DNA of 61,660 bases from an uncultured Prevotella sp. (GCA_944319935.1 CALUFM010000011.1:1-61660), one strand, 5' to 3'; positions 24,122 to 34,836 are shown, counted from the stretch's first letter. Notes: generated from the letters alone by a model not told the origin. Program-made: numbers and translations.

Positions 24122-27100
24122 TTATTGTGGCATGACGCCACCTTTGCTGTGATAGACCTCGAGGTCTTTGCTGAATTGCGCCTCAAGCTTGCCGGCAAGG
24201 GTCTTGTCAAACAAAACCGCGTTCTCGACACACATGTTCATTACATAGATGTGCATCATGCAGTCTTGTTGCGCCTGGGTGAAGCGGCTGCCCGTTAGCG
24301 AGTTGTACCAAACCATGTACTGGTGGGCGTTGTTGAACACAGCCTTGGTGTATTCAGCCGCTTTTGCCTTGTTGCCGACAAGAGCGTAAGCCTTGGCTAT
24401 GTCGAGACCGCCGCTGAGGTAGTTCATCGGCACATTGTAAGCCGGAATCATCTTGTCAGCGTAAGCCAGCACCTTCTTGGCCTTGTCAAACTTGCTTTCC
24501 GCCACGAGGTGCAGCGCAAGCTGGGCGAACAGGCGGCGGTGGGTGTAGCACATGCGCATGACAGTCTCGTCGAGGTAGATGCCTTTCTTGTCGATGCCTC
24601 CGTACTTGAAGCGTGTCATCATGTTGGTGTATACACGTTCAGTGTCAAAGTTGCTTGCTCCGGCCGTATTGGTCGTGAACGGCGTTATGCGGTTAGCAAG
24701 GCCTTCTTGCACGAAGTTGTCGCCAAGGTTCATGTAATTTTCAGAACCTACGGTGATAGCCACGTAGACGGGACGGGTCCAGTTACACTGGGCAAGCATC
24801 TCAAGCATCATCAAGTCACCTTTGTAAAGGGCGTTCTTGCCTTTGAGCGAGATAACCATCTTGTCGGGGATGGAGTCGGTAGCCATCATCATGCCGCTCT
24901 TCTTCACTGCCTCCTTGTCAATGGTGATGTAGAGGGTGTCGGTAGGAATGACGTGCAATTCTTCGTCCTTCGAGCGCACCCAGTTCTTCATCACGTTCTT
25001 CACCTCGAACGGATTGTCGCCGAATTGGGCTTTGGCCTCTTCCGGATTGGTCTTGTAAAATTCGAGGATTTGGCTCTTCAGTTCAGGTACCACCTCCACA
25101 TATTCGTTTGTGCCAGAGCAATAGTCCAGCCTCGGCCATGTTATGGGCACGGCTGGCGAGTTGTAAGCGTCGCGGCACATCTGGTCGATGTACCAGTCGG
25201 TTTGCAGGTAGCTCAGGTTGCATACGCGGGCGTCAGTCCTTACGCCCTCAACCTCTTGGTTGTACCAGAGCGGGAAGGTGTCGTTGTCGCCGTTGGTGAA
25301 GATGATGGGGTTGCCCTTGTCTTGAAGTGACATGAGGTAGTTCTGTCCGAAGTCGCGGCAGACGTAGCGTCCGCTGCGGTCGTGGTCGTCCCATGTCTGG
25401 CTTGCCATTTGTACGGGCACGAGCAGGCAGAGTATTGAGACTACTGCGGCTACTGCCGTACCGTTAAGTTTGGCGTATTTCTTCAGCAAGTCGATTATTG
25501 CCGCAACGCCGATGCCGCACCAGATGGCGAAAGCGTAGAACGAACCGGCGTAGGCGTAGTCACGCTCACGCGGCTGCATTGGTGTCTGGTTGAGGTAAAG
25601 CACGATGGCGAGGCCTGTCATGAAGAACAGGAAGAACACAACCCAGAACTGCCTGATGCCGCGCTGTCCGCGGTATGCCTGCCAGAAAAGGCCTATTAGG
25701 CCGAGCAAGAGGGGCAGGCAGTAGAACACGTTGTGCCCCTTGTTGTTCTTCAGGTCGTCGGGCAGTTTGCTTTGGTCGCCGAGGCGCAGGTTATCAAACC
25801 AAGATATACCGGTGAGCCAGTTGCCGTGTTCCAGTTCGCCGTTGCCTTGCACGTCGTTCTGTCGTCCGGCGAAGTTCCACATGAAGTAACGCCAATACAT
25901 GAAGTTGCACTGGTATGAGAGGAAGAAACGCAGGTTCTCCATCATAGTCGGCACTTTCACCGTCATGGGTTCGCCGCAGCGGTCGTAAGGCACTTCCTTG
26001 CCGTCAACGCCGCCCATCCAGCTTTCGTAAGCTTGGGCGTGTGACGAACTCCACATGCGCGGGAACAGCATGTTCTGCTCATATACATAGTCGCGGTCAC
26101 GGCTTACTACGAAGTAAGAGTCTTTTTCGTCAGGCGTGGCTTTTTCCTTGCGCTGATAGATGGGCGCGCCATACTCGATGCGCGGTTTGCACATGCCGTC
26201 TTCGATGTCGAGTTTCACCTGTGACGTGTATGCCTGTCCGTAAAGCAGCGGGTTGTCGCCATACTGGTCACGGCTGAGGTAGCTGCCGAGGGTGAATATG
26301 TCTTCAGGCGAGTTTTGGTCCATGGGCGGGTTGGCCGACGAACGGATTACAATCACGGCGTAGCTTGAATAGCCAATCATAAGCATCAGCATGCAAAGCA
26401 GCGTGGTGTTCTTTATGCGTGCGCTGACGAGCGGTTTCTTTATTTTGCCGTTGACCACCTTGCGGTTGATGACGAACCACAATATGGCCAGAACGACTAT
26501 GCCGATGAAGAACGCCGACCATCCGTAGCCGTAGAACGGCACGCCGAGCATGGCCACGGAGAGCAGGAACGATATGTTGGTGCGCTTGAAGCTCTTCTGC
26601 GTATAGCTTTCGTAGATGGCCCAGATGACCGTGGCCACGAGCAGGGCGATGTAGATGATGACGCCGGTGTTGAACGGGCAGCCGAGCGTGTTGACGAAGA
26701 ACAGCTCAAACCATCCGCCAACGGTGATGATGCCCGGCACTACGCCGTAAAGTATGACGGCAATCAGCACGAACGAGAGGGCAAGGGCGATGAGCGAACC
26801 TTTGAGGTTGGCGTTGGGGAACTTGCGGTAATAGAACACAAGCACGATGGCCGACACGCACAAGAGGTTGAGCAGGTGGACACCGATGCTCAAGCCCGTC
26901 ATGTACATGATAAGCACCAGCCAGCGGTCGCTGTGGGGCTCGTCGGCGTGGTCTTCCCATTTAAGTATGAGCCAGAACACTACGGCCGTGAAGGCAGACG
27001 AATATGCGTAAACCTCGCCCTCTACCGCGCTGAACCAGAACGTGTCGCTGAACGTGTAAATCAACGCTCCCACCATGCCGCTCGCCTCGATGGCGATGAG

Positions 27101-27448
27101 CTTCGCCGTGGTCAGCGCGCTCCAGTCTTTAAGTATGAGCTTGCGGGTGAGGTGAGTGATTGTCCAGAAGAGGAACAATATGCACGTCGCGCTGAGCAGC
27201 GCGCTCATGGTGTTGACCATCATGGCCACCTGCGTCGGGTCGCTTGCGAACTGTGAGAACAAGTTGGCCGTAAGCATGAAGAAAGGCGCGCCGGGCGGGT
27301 GTCCTATTTCCAATTTGTAACCTGTTGTGATAAATTCGGGACAGTCCCAGAAGCTGGCTGTCGGCTCAATGGTGCTGCAATATACAAAGGCCGCTATGAA
27401 AAACGCCAGCCAGCCCAAGATATTGTCAACCAATTTAAATCGCTTCAT
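24122..27448 (-). CDS. DUF2723 multi-pass membrane protein (PMT-like glycosyltransferase)
   Basis: 1108 aa. The N-terminal 650 residues hold about 12 membrane helices. They open with the DUF2723 signature (VYCSTIEPTASFWDCPEFIT, then GYKLEIGHPPGAPFFMLTAN). The Asp/Glu-bearing first periplasmic loop resembles that of protein O-mannosyltransferases. A large soluble C-terminal part follows (TNGDNDTFPLWYNQEVEGVR and onward), ending in helical repeats. Such proteins are thought to use lipid-linked sugars in the inner membrane; the acceptor is unknown. The adjacent deacetylase suggests joint work on an envelope glycan. Confidence 0.88.
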   Translation of the reverse strand: MKRFKLVDNILGWLAFFIAAFVYCSTIEPTASFWDCPEFITTGYKLEIGHPPGAPFFMLTANLFSQFASDPTQVAMMVNTMSALLSATCILFLFWTITHLTRKLILKDWSALTTAKLIAIEASGMVGALIYTFSDTFWFSAVEGEVYAYSSAFTAVVFWLILKWEDHADEPHSDRWLVLIMYMTGLSIGVHLLNLLCVSAIVLVFYYRKFPNANLKGSLIALALSFVLIAVILYGVVPGIITVGGWFELFFVNTLGCPFNTGVIIYIALLVATVIWAIYESYTQKSFKRTNISFLLSVAMLGVPFYGYGWSAFFIGIVVLAILWFVINRKVVNGKIKKPLVSARIKNTTLLCMLMLMIGYSSYAVIVIRSSANPPMDQNSPEDIFTLGSYLSRDQYGDNPLLYGQAYTSQVKLDIEDGMCKPRIEYGAPIYQRKEKATPDEKDSYFVVSRDRDYVYEQNMLFPRMWSSSHAQAYESWMGGVDGKEVPYDRCGEPMTVKVPTMMENLRFFLSYQCNFMYWRYFMWNFAGRQNDVQGNGELEHGNWLTGISWFDNLRLGDQSKLPDDLKNNKGHNVFYCLPLLLGLIGLFWQAYRGQRGIRQFWVVFFLFFMTGLAIVLYLNQTPMQPRERDYAYAGSFYAFAIWCGIGVAAIIDLLKKYAKLNGTAVAAVVSILCLLVPVQMASQTWDDHDRSGRYVCRDFGQNYLMSLQDKGNPIIFTNGDNDTFPLWYNQEVEGVRTDARVCNLSYLQTDWYIDQMCRDAYNSPAVPITWPRLDYCSGTNEYVEVVPELKSQILEFYKTNPEEAKAQFGDNPFEVKNVMKNWVRSKDEELHVIPTDTLYITIDKEAVKKSGMMMATDSIPDKMVISLKGKNALYKGDLMMLEMLAQCNWTRPVYVAITVGSENYMNLGDNFVQEGLANRITPFTTNTAGASNFDTERVYTNMMTRFKYGGIDKKGIYLDETVMRMCYTHRRLFAQLALHLVAESKFDKAKKVLAYADKMIPAYNVPMNYLSGGLDIAKAYALVGNKAKAAEYTKAVFNNAHQYMVWYNSLTGSRFTQAQQDCMMHIYVMNMCVENAVLFDKTLAGKLEAQFSKDLEVYHSKGGVMPQ

Positions 27449-27488
27449 TTAAATATAGCTGTTTGATGTAATTTCATGAAAATCCGTG

Positions 27489-27496
27489 CAAAGATA
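27489..27496 (-). promoter_or_regulatory. -7 promoter box of the DUF2723 gene
   Basis: Minus-strand TATCTTTG, an exact consensus match, 40 nt before the ATG at 27448. Confidence 0.75.
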
Positions 27497-27708
27497 CAAA
27501 CTTTGCGCCGTGTGGCGTTGAGTTTATTATATTTTAACGCAATGATGTCCGCATCATGTGGACAATGAGGAGCCCATGTGGTGTGGCGGCATTGTTGTTT
27601 TTGACAGTGGTTGTTGGGTGGTTGTTGTTTGTAAATGATTGCGAAGCGGATTTTTATTCACGGCGTACATGGCCTTTCATCATGCAAAAGGCCATGTATT
27701 ACACGACA

Positions 27709-27743
27709 AAAGGCCACCTCTTGCAGCGCAAGAGGTGGCCTTT
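27709..27743. terminator. Hairpin terminator made of GGCC words
   Basis: The perfect 16-bp stem (AAAGGCCACCTCTTGC and complement) has loop AGC, followed on the minus strand by TTGTCG. It ends the minus-strand operon above it. Just outside lies a second GGCCTTTCATCATGCAAAAGG hairpin at 27670-27692, part of the dispersed GGCCTTTTGC family. Confidence 0.8.
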
Positions 27744-27760
27744 GGGTAAGTGATTGATTG

Positions 27761-28213
27761 TCAGACGAATATCTCCACGCCGAGAGCCAGCAGGGCGTAG
27801 CGGGCGAACTTGCCTATGGTGACGCTTATTGTGGTCAGCATCACGTTGGCGCGCATCAGGCCGAGTACGATGGTTATGCCTTCGCCGATTACGGGCAGGA
27901 AGGCGAAGAAACCCGTCCACGCTCCGCGCCCGGCCATGAAGCGGCGCGCGCGGTCAAGGTCTTTGGGCTTAACGTGGAGGTATTTTTCAATCCAGTCCAT
28001 GCGCCCCAGCGAGCCGAGCCAGTAATTGAACATGCTGCCGAGGGTGTTGCCTACGGTGCCGTAGGCAACCAACGCCCACGGGTCGAGCCCCGCGGCCATG
28101 AGCGCGAGCATTACCACCTCGCTGCTGAGTGGGAATATGCTGCCGGCGAGAAAGGCCGAGACGAGCATCCCCGCGTAGCCGTAGTCGGTAAGTATTTCTA
28201 TCAGAGACTCCAT
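27761..28213 (-). CDS. YqaA/DedA-like VTT-domain membrane protein
   Basis: 150 aa with four or five membrane helices. The VTT-domain pattern is visible: AGSIFPLSSEVVMLALMAAG, then GTVGNTLGSMFNYWLGSLGR, and GRGAWTGFFAFLPVIGEGIT. Family members are small inner-membrane transporters or scramblases. The start overlaps the end of the upstream gene by 13 nt, so the two are coupled. Confidence 0.85.
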   Translation of the reverse strand: MESLIEILTDYGYAGMLVSAFLAGSIFPLSSEVVMLALMAAGLDPWALVAYGTVGNTLGSMFNYWLGSLGRMDWIEKYLHVKPKDLDRARRFMAGRGAWTGFFAFLPVIGEGITIVLGLMRANVMLTTISVTIGKFARYALLALGVEIFV

Positions 28214-29157
28214 TGCGAAAGGTTGTCGGGCACGGGTGTGCAGTTTAGGATGTTAAGCACCGTCGCCGTGAGGATGAGCAATGTCAGCAGGATGAAGGCG
28301 ATGTTGGTCAGCTTTGTGTTTGTAAGCGCGAAGAAGTGGCCGGCAAGGACTGATGCGTTTACAACGAGTATGCCCGTCAGTTGCGCGCCGTGCTGCGGTA
28401 GCGCGGCGTAGAATATGGCCGTGAACGAAGCCGTGGCTATCAGCAGCTCATAAATCATGCGTGTGCGGATTTTGTCCTTGTAGCTGTTGCGTATGAAGTG
28501 GATGGCACCTGTTACGGCGATAATGAGCGTAACGGCGAATGGTACGACTGTGTCGGGTGACACTGCGTATTTTGCCGTGTCCACGGCTTGTGTGAAGCTG
28601 TCAGCCAAGTGCGACGGGATTGTCATGTCGCCGGTCATGGCGCAATATCCGGCTATGAACCAGTAAGGGGCGGTCAGTCCGATGACTGAGGCCCAGAAGT
28701 TTCGCCAGCCCATGGCCATCAGGTTGGTGGCTGTCAGCACCCATATTACCGGCACGAAAAGCAATGACGGTGGGCATATTGCGCCCGCGACGCCTATGAA
28801 CGCGAAGGCGTAGAACATCTTGCCTTGCGCGCGTTTGTCCTGATATGATGAGAAGAGCAGCAGGTATGCGGCTATGAAGCATAGCTGTACGGCCAGCACG
28901 GGGAGGCTGCCCGTCACGGGGGCGGCCATCGTGCCGAGCGCGAGGAACGTGCAAGACACCATGCGGCTGTACACGCGGATGAGCGCGTTGCGGTTGTTCA
29001 GCTCGGCCATGAGGTATGCCGACAGGGCGAAGACGGCCAGTTCGGCGTATCCCCTGCAGTTCATGGCGCACATCACGAGCCACACGGCCAGCGCGTAAAC
29101 CGCCGTGACTGGCAGCGCGAAGCGGCTCTCGGCTATCTTGTTTTGTAATCGCTTCAC
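28201..29157 (-). CDS. Multi-pass membrane protein, unknown function
   Basis: 318 aa with about nine hydrophobic helices (FALPVTAVYALAVWLVMCAM at the start; IAFILLTLLILTATVLNILN near the end) and few conserved polar motifs. The pattern resembles Bacteroidales proteins sometimes labelled as beta-carotene/DUF6427-like, but I cannot name the family with confidence. It overlaps the YqaA-like gene downstream. Confidence 0.75.
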   Translation of the reverse strand: MKRLQNKIAESRFALPVTAVYALAVWLVMCAMNCRGYAELAVFALSAYLMAELNNRNALIRVYSRMVSCTFLALGTMAAPVTGSLPVLAVQLCFIAAYLLLFSSYQDKRAQGKMFYAFAFIGVAGAICPPSLLFVPVIWVLTATNLMAMGWRNFWASVIGLTAPYWFIAGYCAMTGDMTIPSHLADSFTQAVDTAKYAVSPDTVVPFAVTLIIAVTGAIHFIRNSYKDKIRTRMIYELLIATASFTAIFYAALPQHGAQLTGILVVNASVLAGHFFALTNTKLTNIAFILLTLLILTATVLNILNCTPVPDNLSQWSL

Positions 29158-29164
29158 TTTTGTT

Positions 29165-29271
29165 CAATTCATAATGCATAATTCATAATGCATAATTCAT
29201 GGCTGTCTGTTGCGCTTTTGATAAGCTATGCGCAGCCCAATTATGAATTATGCATTATGAATCATGAATTG
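29165..29271. repeat. AATTCATAATGCATAATTCAT palindrome
   Basis: CAATTCATAATGCATAATTC and onward pairs with ATTATGAATTATGCATTATG and ATGAATTG over about 37 bp with a few mismatches. The inner part can add GGCTG/CAGCC and GCGC pairs. The outer arm touches the purD stop codon. Confidence 0.8.
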
Positions 29272-30540
29272 TCAAAGGTCTTTCCCGATGTCGCTGCGGA
29301 AGTATTTGTCGGTGAATTGGATTTTTTGCGCTTCCGCGAACGACTTGGCCAGGGCTTCGTCTTTGTCTTTCCCGTAAGAGCTTACGGCGATGACGCGGCC
29401 TCCGGCCGTGACTACTTGGCCGTCTTTCATGGCCGTGCCAGAGTGGAACACGATGCTCCCCTCAACGTCGCCGATGCCCTTGATGGGGTAGCCTTTGGCG
29501 TATTTTTCCGGATAGCCGCCGCTGACGAGCATCACGCAGACGGCTGCGCGCGGGTCGAATTCGATGTCTCGCCTGTCAAGGTCGCCTTCGGCCACGCCTT
29601 CGAACAGGTCAACGATGTCGTTCTTGAGGCGGAGCATCACGCTCTCCGTTTCGGGGTCGCCCATGCGGCAGTTGTATTCGATGACCATCGGGTCGCCGCC
29701 TACGTTGATAAGGCCGAAGAAGATGAAGCCCTTATAGTCTAAGCCTTCCTCTGCGAGGCCGTCAACGGTGGGGCGGATGATGCGGTCTTCCACCTTCTGC
29801 ATCCACTCTTTAGTGGCGAACGGCACCGGTGTCACGCTGCCCATGCCGCCGGTGTTGAGGCCCGTGTCGCCTTCGCCGATGCGCTTGTAGTCCTTTGCTT
29901 CGGGCAGGATTTTGTAGTGCTTGCCGTCGGTAAGCACGAAAACAGAGCATTCAATGCCGCTCAGGAATTCCTCAATCACAACGCTTGCCGAGGCGTTTCC
30001 GAACATGCCGCCGAGCATCTCGCGCAGTTCTTTCTTGGCTTCGTCGAGCGTAGGCAGTATAAGCACGCCCTTGCCGGCGCACAGGCCGTCGGCTTTCAGT
30101 ACGTAAGGGGGCTGCAATGTTTCGAGGAAACGCAGTCCTTCGTCAAGCGTAGTGCCGTTGAATGTCTTGTATTTCGCGGTCGGTATGTTGTGCCTTTGCA
30201 TGAAACCCTTGGCAAAGTCCTTTGAACCTTCGAGCTGCGCGCCGAGCTTCGACGGGCCAATGACAGGTATGTCGGCCGTGCGTTCGTCGCTCTTGAAGTC
30301 GTCGTAGATGCCTTTTACCAGCGGGTCTTCTGGCCCTACCACAACCATGTTGACGCCGTTTGCCACGGCGAAGTCTTTCAGCTTGTCGAAGTCGTCAGCC
30401 TTGATGTCAACGTTCTCGCCGACATTCGCCGTGCCGGCATTGCCCGGGGCTATGTATAGTTTGTCCACTTTTGGGCTTTGGGCTATCTTCCATGCCAGGG
30501 CGTGTTCACGCCCGCCGCTGCCTAATAGTAATATTTTCAT
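29272..30540 (-). CDS. purD: Phosphoribosylamine--glycine ligase
   Basis: 422 aa, the normal length. ATP-grasp enzyme: N-terminal [20 protein letters not shown], central [13 protein letters not shown], and [11 protein letters not shown] with [12 protein letters not shown] near residues 285-300 for metal-ATP binding. It carries out the second step of de novo purine synthesis. It is separated from the DPP4-like gene by 20 nt and probably shares a transcript with it. Confidence 0.95.
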   Translation of the reverse strand: MKILLLGSGGREHALAWKIAQSPKVDKLYIAPGNAGTANVGENVDIKADDFDKLKDFAVANGVNMVVVGPEDPLVKGIYDDFKSDERTADIPVIGPSKLGAQLEGSKDFAKGFMQRHNIPTAKYKTFNGTTLDEGLRFLETLQPPYVLKADGLCAGKGVLILPTLDEAKKELREMLGGMFGNASASVVIEEFLSGIECSVFVLTDGKHYKILPEAKDYKRIGEGDTGLNTGGMGSVTPVPFATKEWMQKVEDRIIRPTVDGLAEEGLDYKGFIFFGLINVGGDPMVIEYNCRMGDPETESVMLRLKNDIVDLFEGVAEGDLDRRDIEFDPRAAVCVMLVSGGYPEKYAKGYPIKGIGDVEGSIVFHSGTAMKDGQVVTAGGRVIAVSSYGKDKDEALAKSFAEAQKIQFTDKYFRSDIGKDL

Positions 30541-30560
30541 AATATAAAAACTTTTTCCTT

Positions 30561-32774
30561 TTACTTCAAATAGTCCTCGAAATACCTTGTGATTTTCTCG
30601 TGCAGGTGTACGCTGTAGTGTCCCATCATGTTGTGGCCTTCGCCCGGATATACGTAATAGTCAGGGTATGTGCCAACTTCGTTGCACTTCTTGATGAACG
30701 CCAAGGCGTGTTGCGGCACTACGGTGGGGTCGTTCGTGCCGATGATTATCTGCAGTCTGCCTTTCAGGTTCTTGGCTTTGTTTATGAGACTTGTCTCGGC
30801 GTAGCCCTCAGGGTTTGCCTGCGGGGTGTCCATGTAGCGTTCACCGTACATCACTTCGTACCATCTCCAGTCGATGACAGGTCCTCCGGCCACGCCCACC
30901 TTGAACACGTCGGGGTAGGTGGTCATGAGCGATGTCGTCATGAATCCGCCGAAGCTCCAGCCGTGTACGCCCATGCGGGCGGTGTCAACGTAGGCCAATG
31001 ACTTCAGGTATTCTACGCCTTTCAACTGGTCTTTCATTTCTTCGACGCCGAGATGGCGGAACGTCGCCTGCTCAAAGTCACGTCCGCGGTCAGACGAGCC
31101 GCGGTTGTCGAGGATGAACAGCAAGTATCCTTTCTGCGCCATGTACGTTTCCCAGCCACGGCTTGCGTAGTGCCAGCTTGCCGTGACGTTGCGTATGCCG
31201 GGTCCGCCGTACACGTAAACCACGGTGGGATATTTCTTGTTGGGGTCGAAGTTGACGGGTTTCACCATGCGATAGTATAGGTCTGTCACGCCGTCGGCTG
31301 CCTTGATTGTTCCGCAAGAGTATTCAGGCACGTTGTATCCTGTCCACGGGTCGGCAGCCTTGAAGTAGCTTGTGCGGCTTGCTTTTTCGGTGTCTATTAT
31401 GTCGATGTTGCGCGGAACGTCAGGCTCAGAGTATTTGTCAAAGGCGTATCTGCCTGAGGCTGACAGCATTGTGGTGCGGTGTCCGCCTTCGCCGAACGCC
31501 GCAGCGTGTACTCCGCGCCCGTTGTCAAGCAGCGTGCGCTTGCCAGTCTCGATGTTTACAGAGTAGATGTTGTTTTGGATTGGGCTGCTTTCTGTCGATA
31601 CGATTATCGCTGATTTTGCTTTCGCATTGAAGCCGACAAGCTCCAACACGAGCCATTTGCCGCTTGTGATTTGCTTCAACTGCTCGCCTTTCGTGTTGAA
31701 AAGGTACAGGTGGTTGTAACCGTCTTTTTCGCTTTGCAGTATGAATTTGTCTGCGTCCCACGGCAAGAATGTTATCGGATTGACCGGATGCACATACTTG
31801 TCATGATGCTCTTTATATAAGGTGGCGCGCTTTTCGCCGGTCGTTGCGTCGTAACTTACAAGCTCCATGTCGGTCTGGTCGCGGTTGATTTCTATCATGT
31901 AGACCAGCTTGTTGTCGGGACTCCATGCCACGTTGCTGAAATACCTGTCGGTCGGGTCGCCGGCTTTCAGATAGACAGTCTTGCCCGTTGCCAGGTCATA
32001 TACGCCCACGGTGACCTTATGGCTGGCTTCACCTACCATCGGATATTTTGTAGGTTGCAGGGTGGCTATGCGCGTGTCGATGTCCACCAGCGGGTAATCG
32101 GGCACCATGCTTTGGTCCATTCGGTAGAAGGCGAGCTTCTGTCCGTCGGGACTCCAGAACGTGCCTTTGTAGATGCCGAACTCGTCGCGGTGGACGCTTT
32201 GTCCGTACACGATGTCGTGGCTGCCGTCGGTTGTCAGTTGGCGTGTATTCCCGTCAGCGTCGGTAACATACAGGTTGTCATCCTTGACGAAAGCCACGGC
32301 GCGTGACGCGGCGTTCCATTCCTGGTGCGTCTCGCCTTCGGTGTTTTGTCTCCATACGGTTTTCTTCGCCTTGAAGTCGATAAGCAACCGTTCGTTTTTC
32401 CTGTTCACGAGCATCAAAGTTTTGTCAGGGTAGGGGAACGTGACGCCGAGCAGATGGTGTATTTTGTCGCTTTCGCCTTTTGTCCCTGCCCATTTGTTGA
32501 CATCCTCGAGCGTGAACAATGTTTTCTCCTTGCCGGTTTTCTTGTCCACTGTGCGGCATTCTTCAACGTCCAAGTGTACAAACTGGTCGCCCCACCATGC
32601 GAGAAACTTGTTCTCGGGAGTCATGTTGTGGTAGTTGTTGCCGCCGAAGTTCAGGTCCTCGAGCGTGAACTCACGTTGCTGGGCGTATGTTTCCATGGTG
32701 AAAAACATTGAGAGCAACGCCATTGCGCACAGCATGGCGTTGCGTAAGGTGTGGTTGTTCTTGTTAGTCGTCAT
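30561..32774 (-). CDS. Prolyl dipeptidyl peptidase IV-like S9B serine peptidase
   Basis: 737 aa from the ATG at 32774, which starts a signal peptide ([20 protein letters not shown], then QQ). A longer open frame upstream is only the shadow of the methyltransferase tail. The N-terminal part is an eight-bladed beta-propeller (DPPIV_N). The C-terminal hydrolase has the nucleophile motif GWSFGGF (Ser near residue 607), GTNDPTV with the acid, and GEGHNM with the His. It should remove Xaa-Pro dipeptides in the periplasm or at the surface. Its start overlaps the methyltransferase stop by 11 nt. Confidence 0.93.
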   Translation of the reverse strand: MTTNKNNHTLRNAMLCAMALLSMFFTMETYAQQREFTLEDLNFGGNNYHNMTPENKFLAWWGDQFVHLDVEECRTVDKKTGKEKTLFTLEDVNKWAGTKGESDKIHHLLGVTFPYPDKTLMLVNRKNERLLIDFKAKKTVWRQNTEGETHQEWNAASRAVAFVKDDNLYVTDADGNTRQLTTDGSHDIVYGQSVHRDEFGIYKGTFWSPDGQKLAFYRMDQSMVPDYPLVDIDTRIATLQPTKYPMVGEASHKVTVGVYDLATGKTVYLKAGDPTDRYFSNVAWSPDNKLVYMIEINRDQTDMELVSYDATTGEKRATLYKEHHDKYVHPVNPITFLPWDADKFILQSEKDGYNHLYLFNTKGEQLKQITSGKWLVLELVGFNAKAKSAIIVSTESSPIQNNIYSVNIETGKRTLLDNGRGVHAAAFGEGGHRTTMLSASGRYAFDKYSEPDVPRNIDIIDTEKASRTSYFKAADPWTGYNVPEYSCGTIKAADGVTDLYYRMVKPVNFDPNKKYPTVVYVYGGPGIRNVTASWHYASRGWETYMAQKGYLLFILDNRGSSDRGRDFEQATFRHLGVEEMKDQLKGVEYLKSLAYVDTARMGVHGWSFGGFMTTSLMTTYPDVFKVGVAGGPVIDWRWYEVMYGERYMDTPQANPEGYAETSLINKAKNLKGRLQIIIGTNDPTVVPQHALAFIKKCNEVGTYPDYYVYPGEGHNMMGHYSVHLHEKITRYFEDYLK

Positions 32775-34293
32775 ATCGTCTTCCTTTCTTGCCGAAATCT
32801 TTTCTGTCCCTGCCGCCCTTGAAGTCGCGTCCGCCGCGGTTGCCGTATCGGTCGCCGCGGTCGTCAAATTTGCGGCGGTCGCGGTCGTGTCCGCGTCCTC
32901 CACGGTCGTCGTAGTCACGGCGTCCCCGCCCGAAGTCACGGCGGTCACGGTCACTCCTGCGGTGTTCGCGGTCGCGCGGCTCGCGTCCGTCAAACTCAAA
33001 CTTGTGGAACTTGAACGTGCGTATGTCGCCTTCTTCGTTCTCTTCGGCCTCGTTGAGGCGTTTCTTGAAGTCGCGGTTCTCCTTGAAGCGGTGCTTCTCG
33101 GCCATGGCTTTCTTCTCCGCGTCGGTCTTGAGTATGTTGCCCGCACCGCGGAAGTCGCTCAGCTTGCCTTCGAAAATCTGGTACTTGCGGAACTCGCATT
33201 CAAGCGAACCGTTGTACAGCGGGATTTTGATTGAGGGCTTCAGGCCGATTTGCTCGAAGCATTCCTCGCGGTAACTCAGCACCCATGCGTCGTTGTTCTT
33301 GAACTGGTGTTTCAGTATTTCGCCAATCATGCGGTATGTGCCAAGCAGGTCAGGCGTGGATATGCGTTCGCCGTAAGGCGGGTTGGTCACCATTATGGCC
33401 TTGTCTTGCGGCTGCTTGAAGTCCTTGAAGTCGGCCATCTGCACGGTGATGTCCTTGGTCAGTCCTGCGGCGCGCACGTTCAGGTTGGCCTTCTGTACGG
33501 CCTTCGGGTCGATGTCGTAGCCGTAGATGTGGTGGGTGAACTCACGCTCCTGCGAGTCGTCGTTGTAGATGCGGTCAAACAGTTCGGCGTCGAAGTCGGG
33601 CCACTTCTCAAAGGCGTATTCCTTGCGGAAAACGCCGGGAGCCATGTTGCGGGCTATGAGGGCGGCCTCGATTAGTAGCGTGCCGGAGCCGCACATCGGG
33701 TCGATGAAGTCGGTGTCGCCTTTCCATCCCGTCATGAGAATCATGCCGGCGGCCAGCACTTCGTTGAGCGGTGCTTCCACAGACTCCTGCCTGTAGCCGC
33801 GGCGGTGCAGGCTTTCGCCGCTTGAGTCCAAAGAGAGCGTGCAGCGGTCTTCGGCTATGTGCATGTTGAGGCGTATGTCGGGATTGGCCACGGATATGTT
33901 GGGGCGTTGGCCGGTCTTCTCGCGGAACTGGTCAACGATGGCGTCTTTCACCTTGTAAGATACGAACTTGGAGTGGCGGAACTCGTCAGAGAACACCACG
34001 GAGTCAACGGCGAAGCTCTTTTTCAAGTCCAAGTATTGGCTCCAGTCTATTTTCTTCACTTCGTTGTAAACGTCGTCAGCCGACTGCGCCTTGAAGTGCT
34101 TGATGGGCTTTATCACCCTTATGGCGGTGTGCAGGCTGAAGTTCGCGCGATACATCATTTCCTTGTCGCCGGTGAACGACACCATGCGTCGGCCTATTTG
34201 CACGTTGTTTGCTCCTAACTGTGTCAGCTCTTGTGCCAAGACGGGCTCCAGGCCCATGAACGTCTTGGCGATGAGTTCAAATTCTTGTTCCAT
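32764..34293 (-). CDS. THUMP-domain RNA methyltransferase, RlmL-like, with Arg/Gly/Asp tail
   Basis: 509 aa. The N-terminal THUMP domain spans about residues 40-150. A Rossmann-type methyltransferase follows, with DPMCGSGTLLIEAALIARNM and the catalytic NPPYGER motif. This matches the RlmL N-terminal enzyme that makes m2G in 23S rRNA. The last 75 or so residues are a low-complexity tail of RGG, RDR and DDRGG units (DDRGGRGHDRDRRKFDDRGD), resembling tails of RNA helicases and useful for RNA binding. A leader of about 170 nt is implied by the nearest -7 box. Confidence 0.9.
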   Translation of the reverse strand: MEQEFELIAKTFMGLEPVLAQELTQLGANNVQIGRRMVSFTGDKEMMYRANFSLHTAIRVIKPIKHFKAQSADDVYNEVKKIDWSQYLDLKKSFAVDSVVFSDEFRHSKFVSYKVKDAIVDQFREKTGQRPNISVANPDIRLNMHIAEDRCTLSLDSSGESLHRRGYRQESVEAPLNEVLAAGMILMTGWKGDTDFIDPMCGSGTLLIEAALIARNMAPGVFRKEYAFEKWPDFDAELFDRIYNDDSQEREFTHHIYGYDIDPKAVQKANLNVRAAGLTKDITVQMADFKDFKQPQDKAIMVTNPPYGERISTPDLLGTYRMIGEILKHQFKNNDAWVLSYREECFEQIGLKPSIKIPLYNGSLECEFRKYQIFEGKLSDFRGAGNILKTDAEKKAMAEKHRFKENRDFKKRLNEAEENEEGDIRTFKFHKFEFDGREPRDREHRRSDRDRRDFGRGRRDYDDRGGRGHDRDRRKFDDRGDRYGNRGGRDFKGGRDRKDFGKKGRRYDD

Positions 34294-34470
34294 TATCTTG
34301 TTTGTGATTTTTTCGCTTTCCTGAGGCTGTAAAGTTGTGCGCAGGACGCCCTGCCATGTTTGCCTTTACGCCCTCGATGGCGCATTTGCGGCGCGTTTGC
34401 GTGCGTATGGCCTGCGGCACAGGCTTAGCGCGGCGTGGCTTACGCACGTATCATGTAGCCATATTGACTG

Positions 34471-34478
34471 CAAAATTA
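34471..34478 (-). promoter_or_regulatory. -7 promoter box before the RlmL-like gene
   Basis: Minus-strand TAATTTTG, exact consensus, 178 nt before the ATG. The long leader contains GC-rich words such as GCGTTTGCGTGCGTATGG on the opposite strand. Confidence 0.5.
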
Positions 34479-34836
34479 ATCGTTTTATCGTTACCCGCCA
34501 AATTTTTCAGCTTTAATTCAGGGTGATATTCGTTGTTATGTGGCCTGTATGCGGCCATGGCTTGGCGGCAACGTGGGGGCGTGGGCGCGTTTCCGGTTTT
34601 CAGGATGTTTGCCGTTTGCGGTGTGATAGGCGGCAAACCAGGTTGCGAAAGGCCGCTTTTCGGCCTGCGTTTCGCCGCATATCGCAACGTAAAATGCGAC
34701 GTGTTGCCAAGTCGCTGTAAATGAGCGTGTTGCGCATGTGCCTTCTTGTGCTTTTTCGCAAGTGCGCTGCCTCTGCGTAAAGTGTAAAGTTTTCTTAAAT
34801 CAGATGTATCTGCATGGTGGTTTGCCTGTAATTTAC
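34479..34836. other. Gene-less spacer between divergent genes
   Basis: No gene seen. Contains GGCC-type words (GCGAAAGGCCGCTTTTCGGC near 34637, a hairpin in itself), and several palindromic GCG-rich words around 34680-34760. Confidence 0.5.

Noticed and set aside
24323..25330. 335-codon plus-strand frame inside the DUF2723 gene
   Set aside because: It is a shadow of the long membrane-protein gene; His/Val-rich composition with no motif or promoter.
32775..33146. N-terminal extension of the peptidase to 861 residues
   Set aside because: The extension is Arg/Thr/Ala low-complexity sequence from another frame of the methyltransferase tail. The ATG at 32774 begins a proper signal peptide.
32635..33234. 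199-codon Ala/Val-rich frame opposite the methyltransferase tail
   Set aside because: It is the complement of the Arg/Gly/Asp repeat, which forces Ala/Val/Ser codons; no family features.
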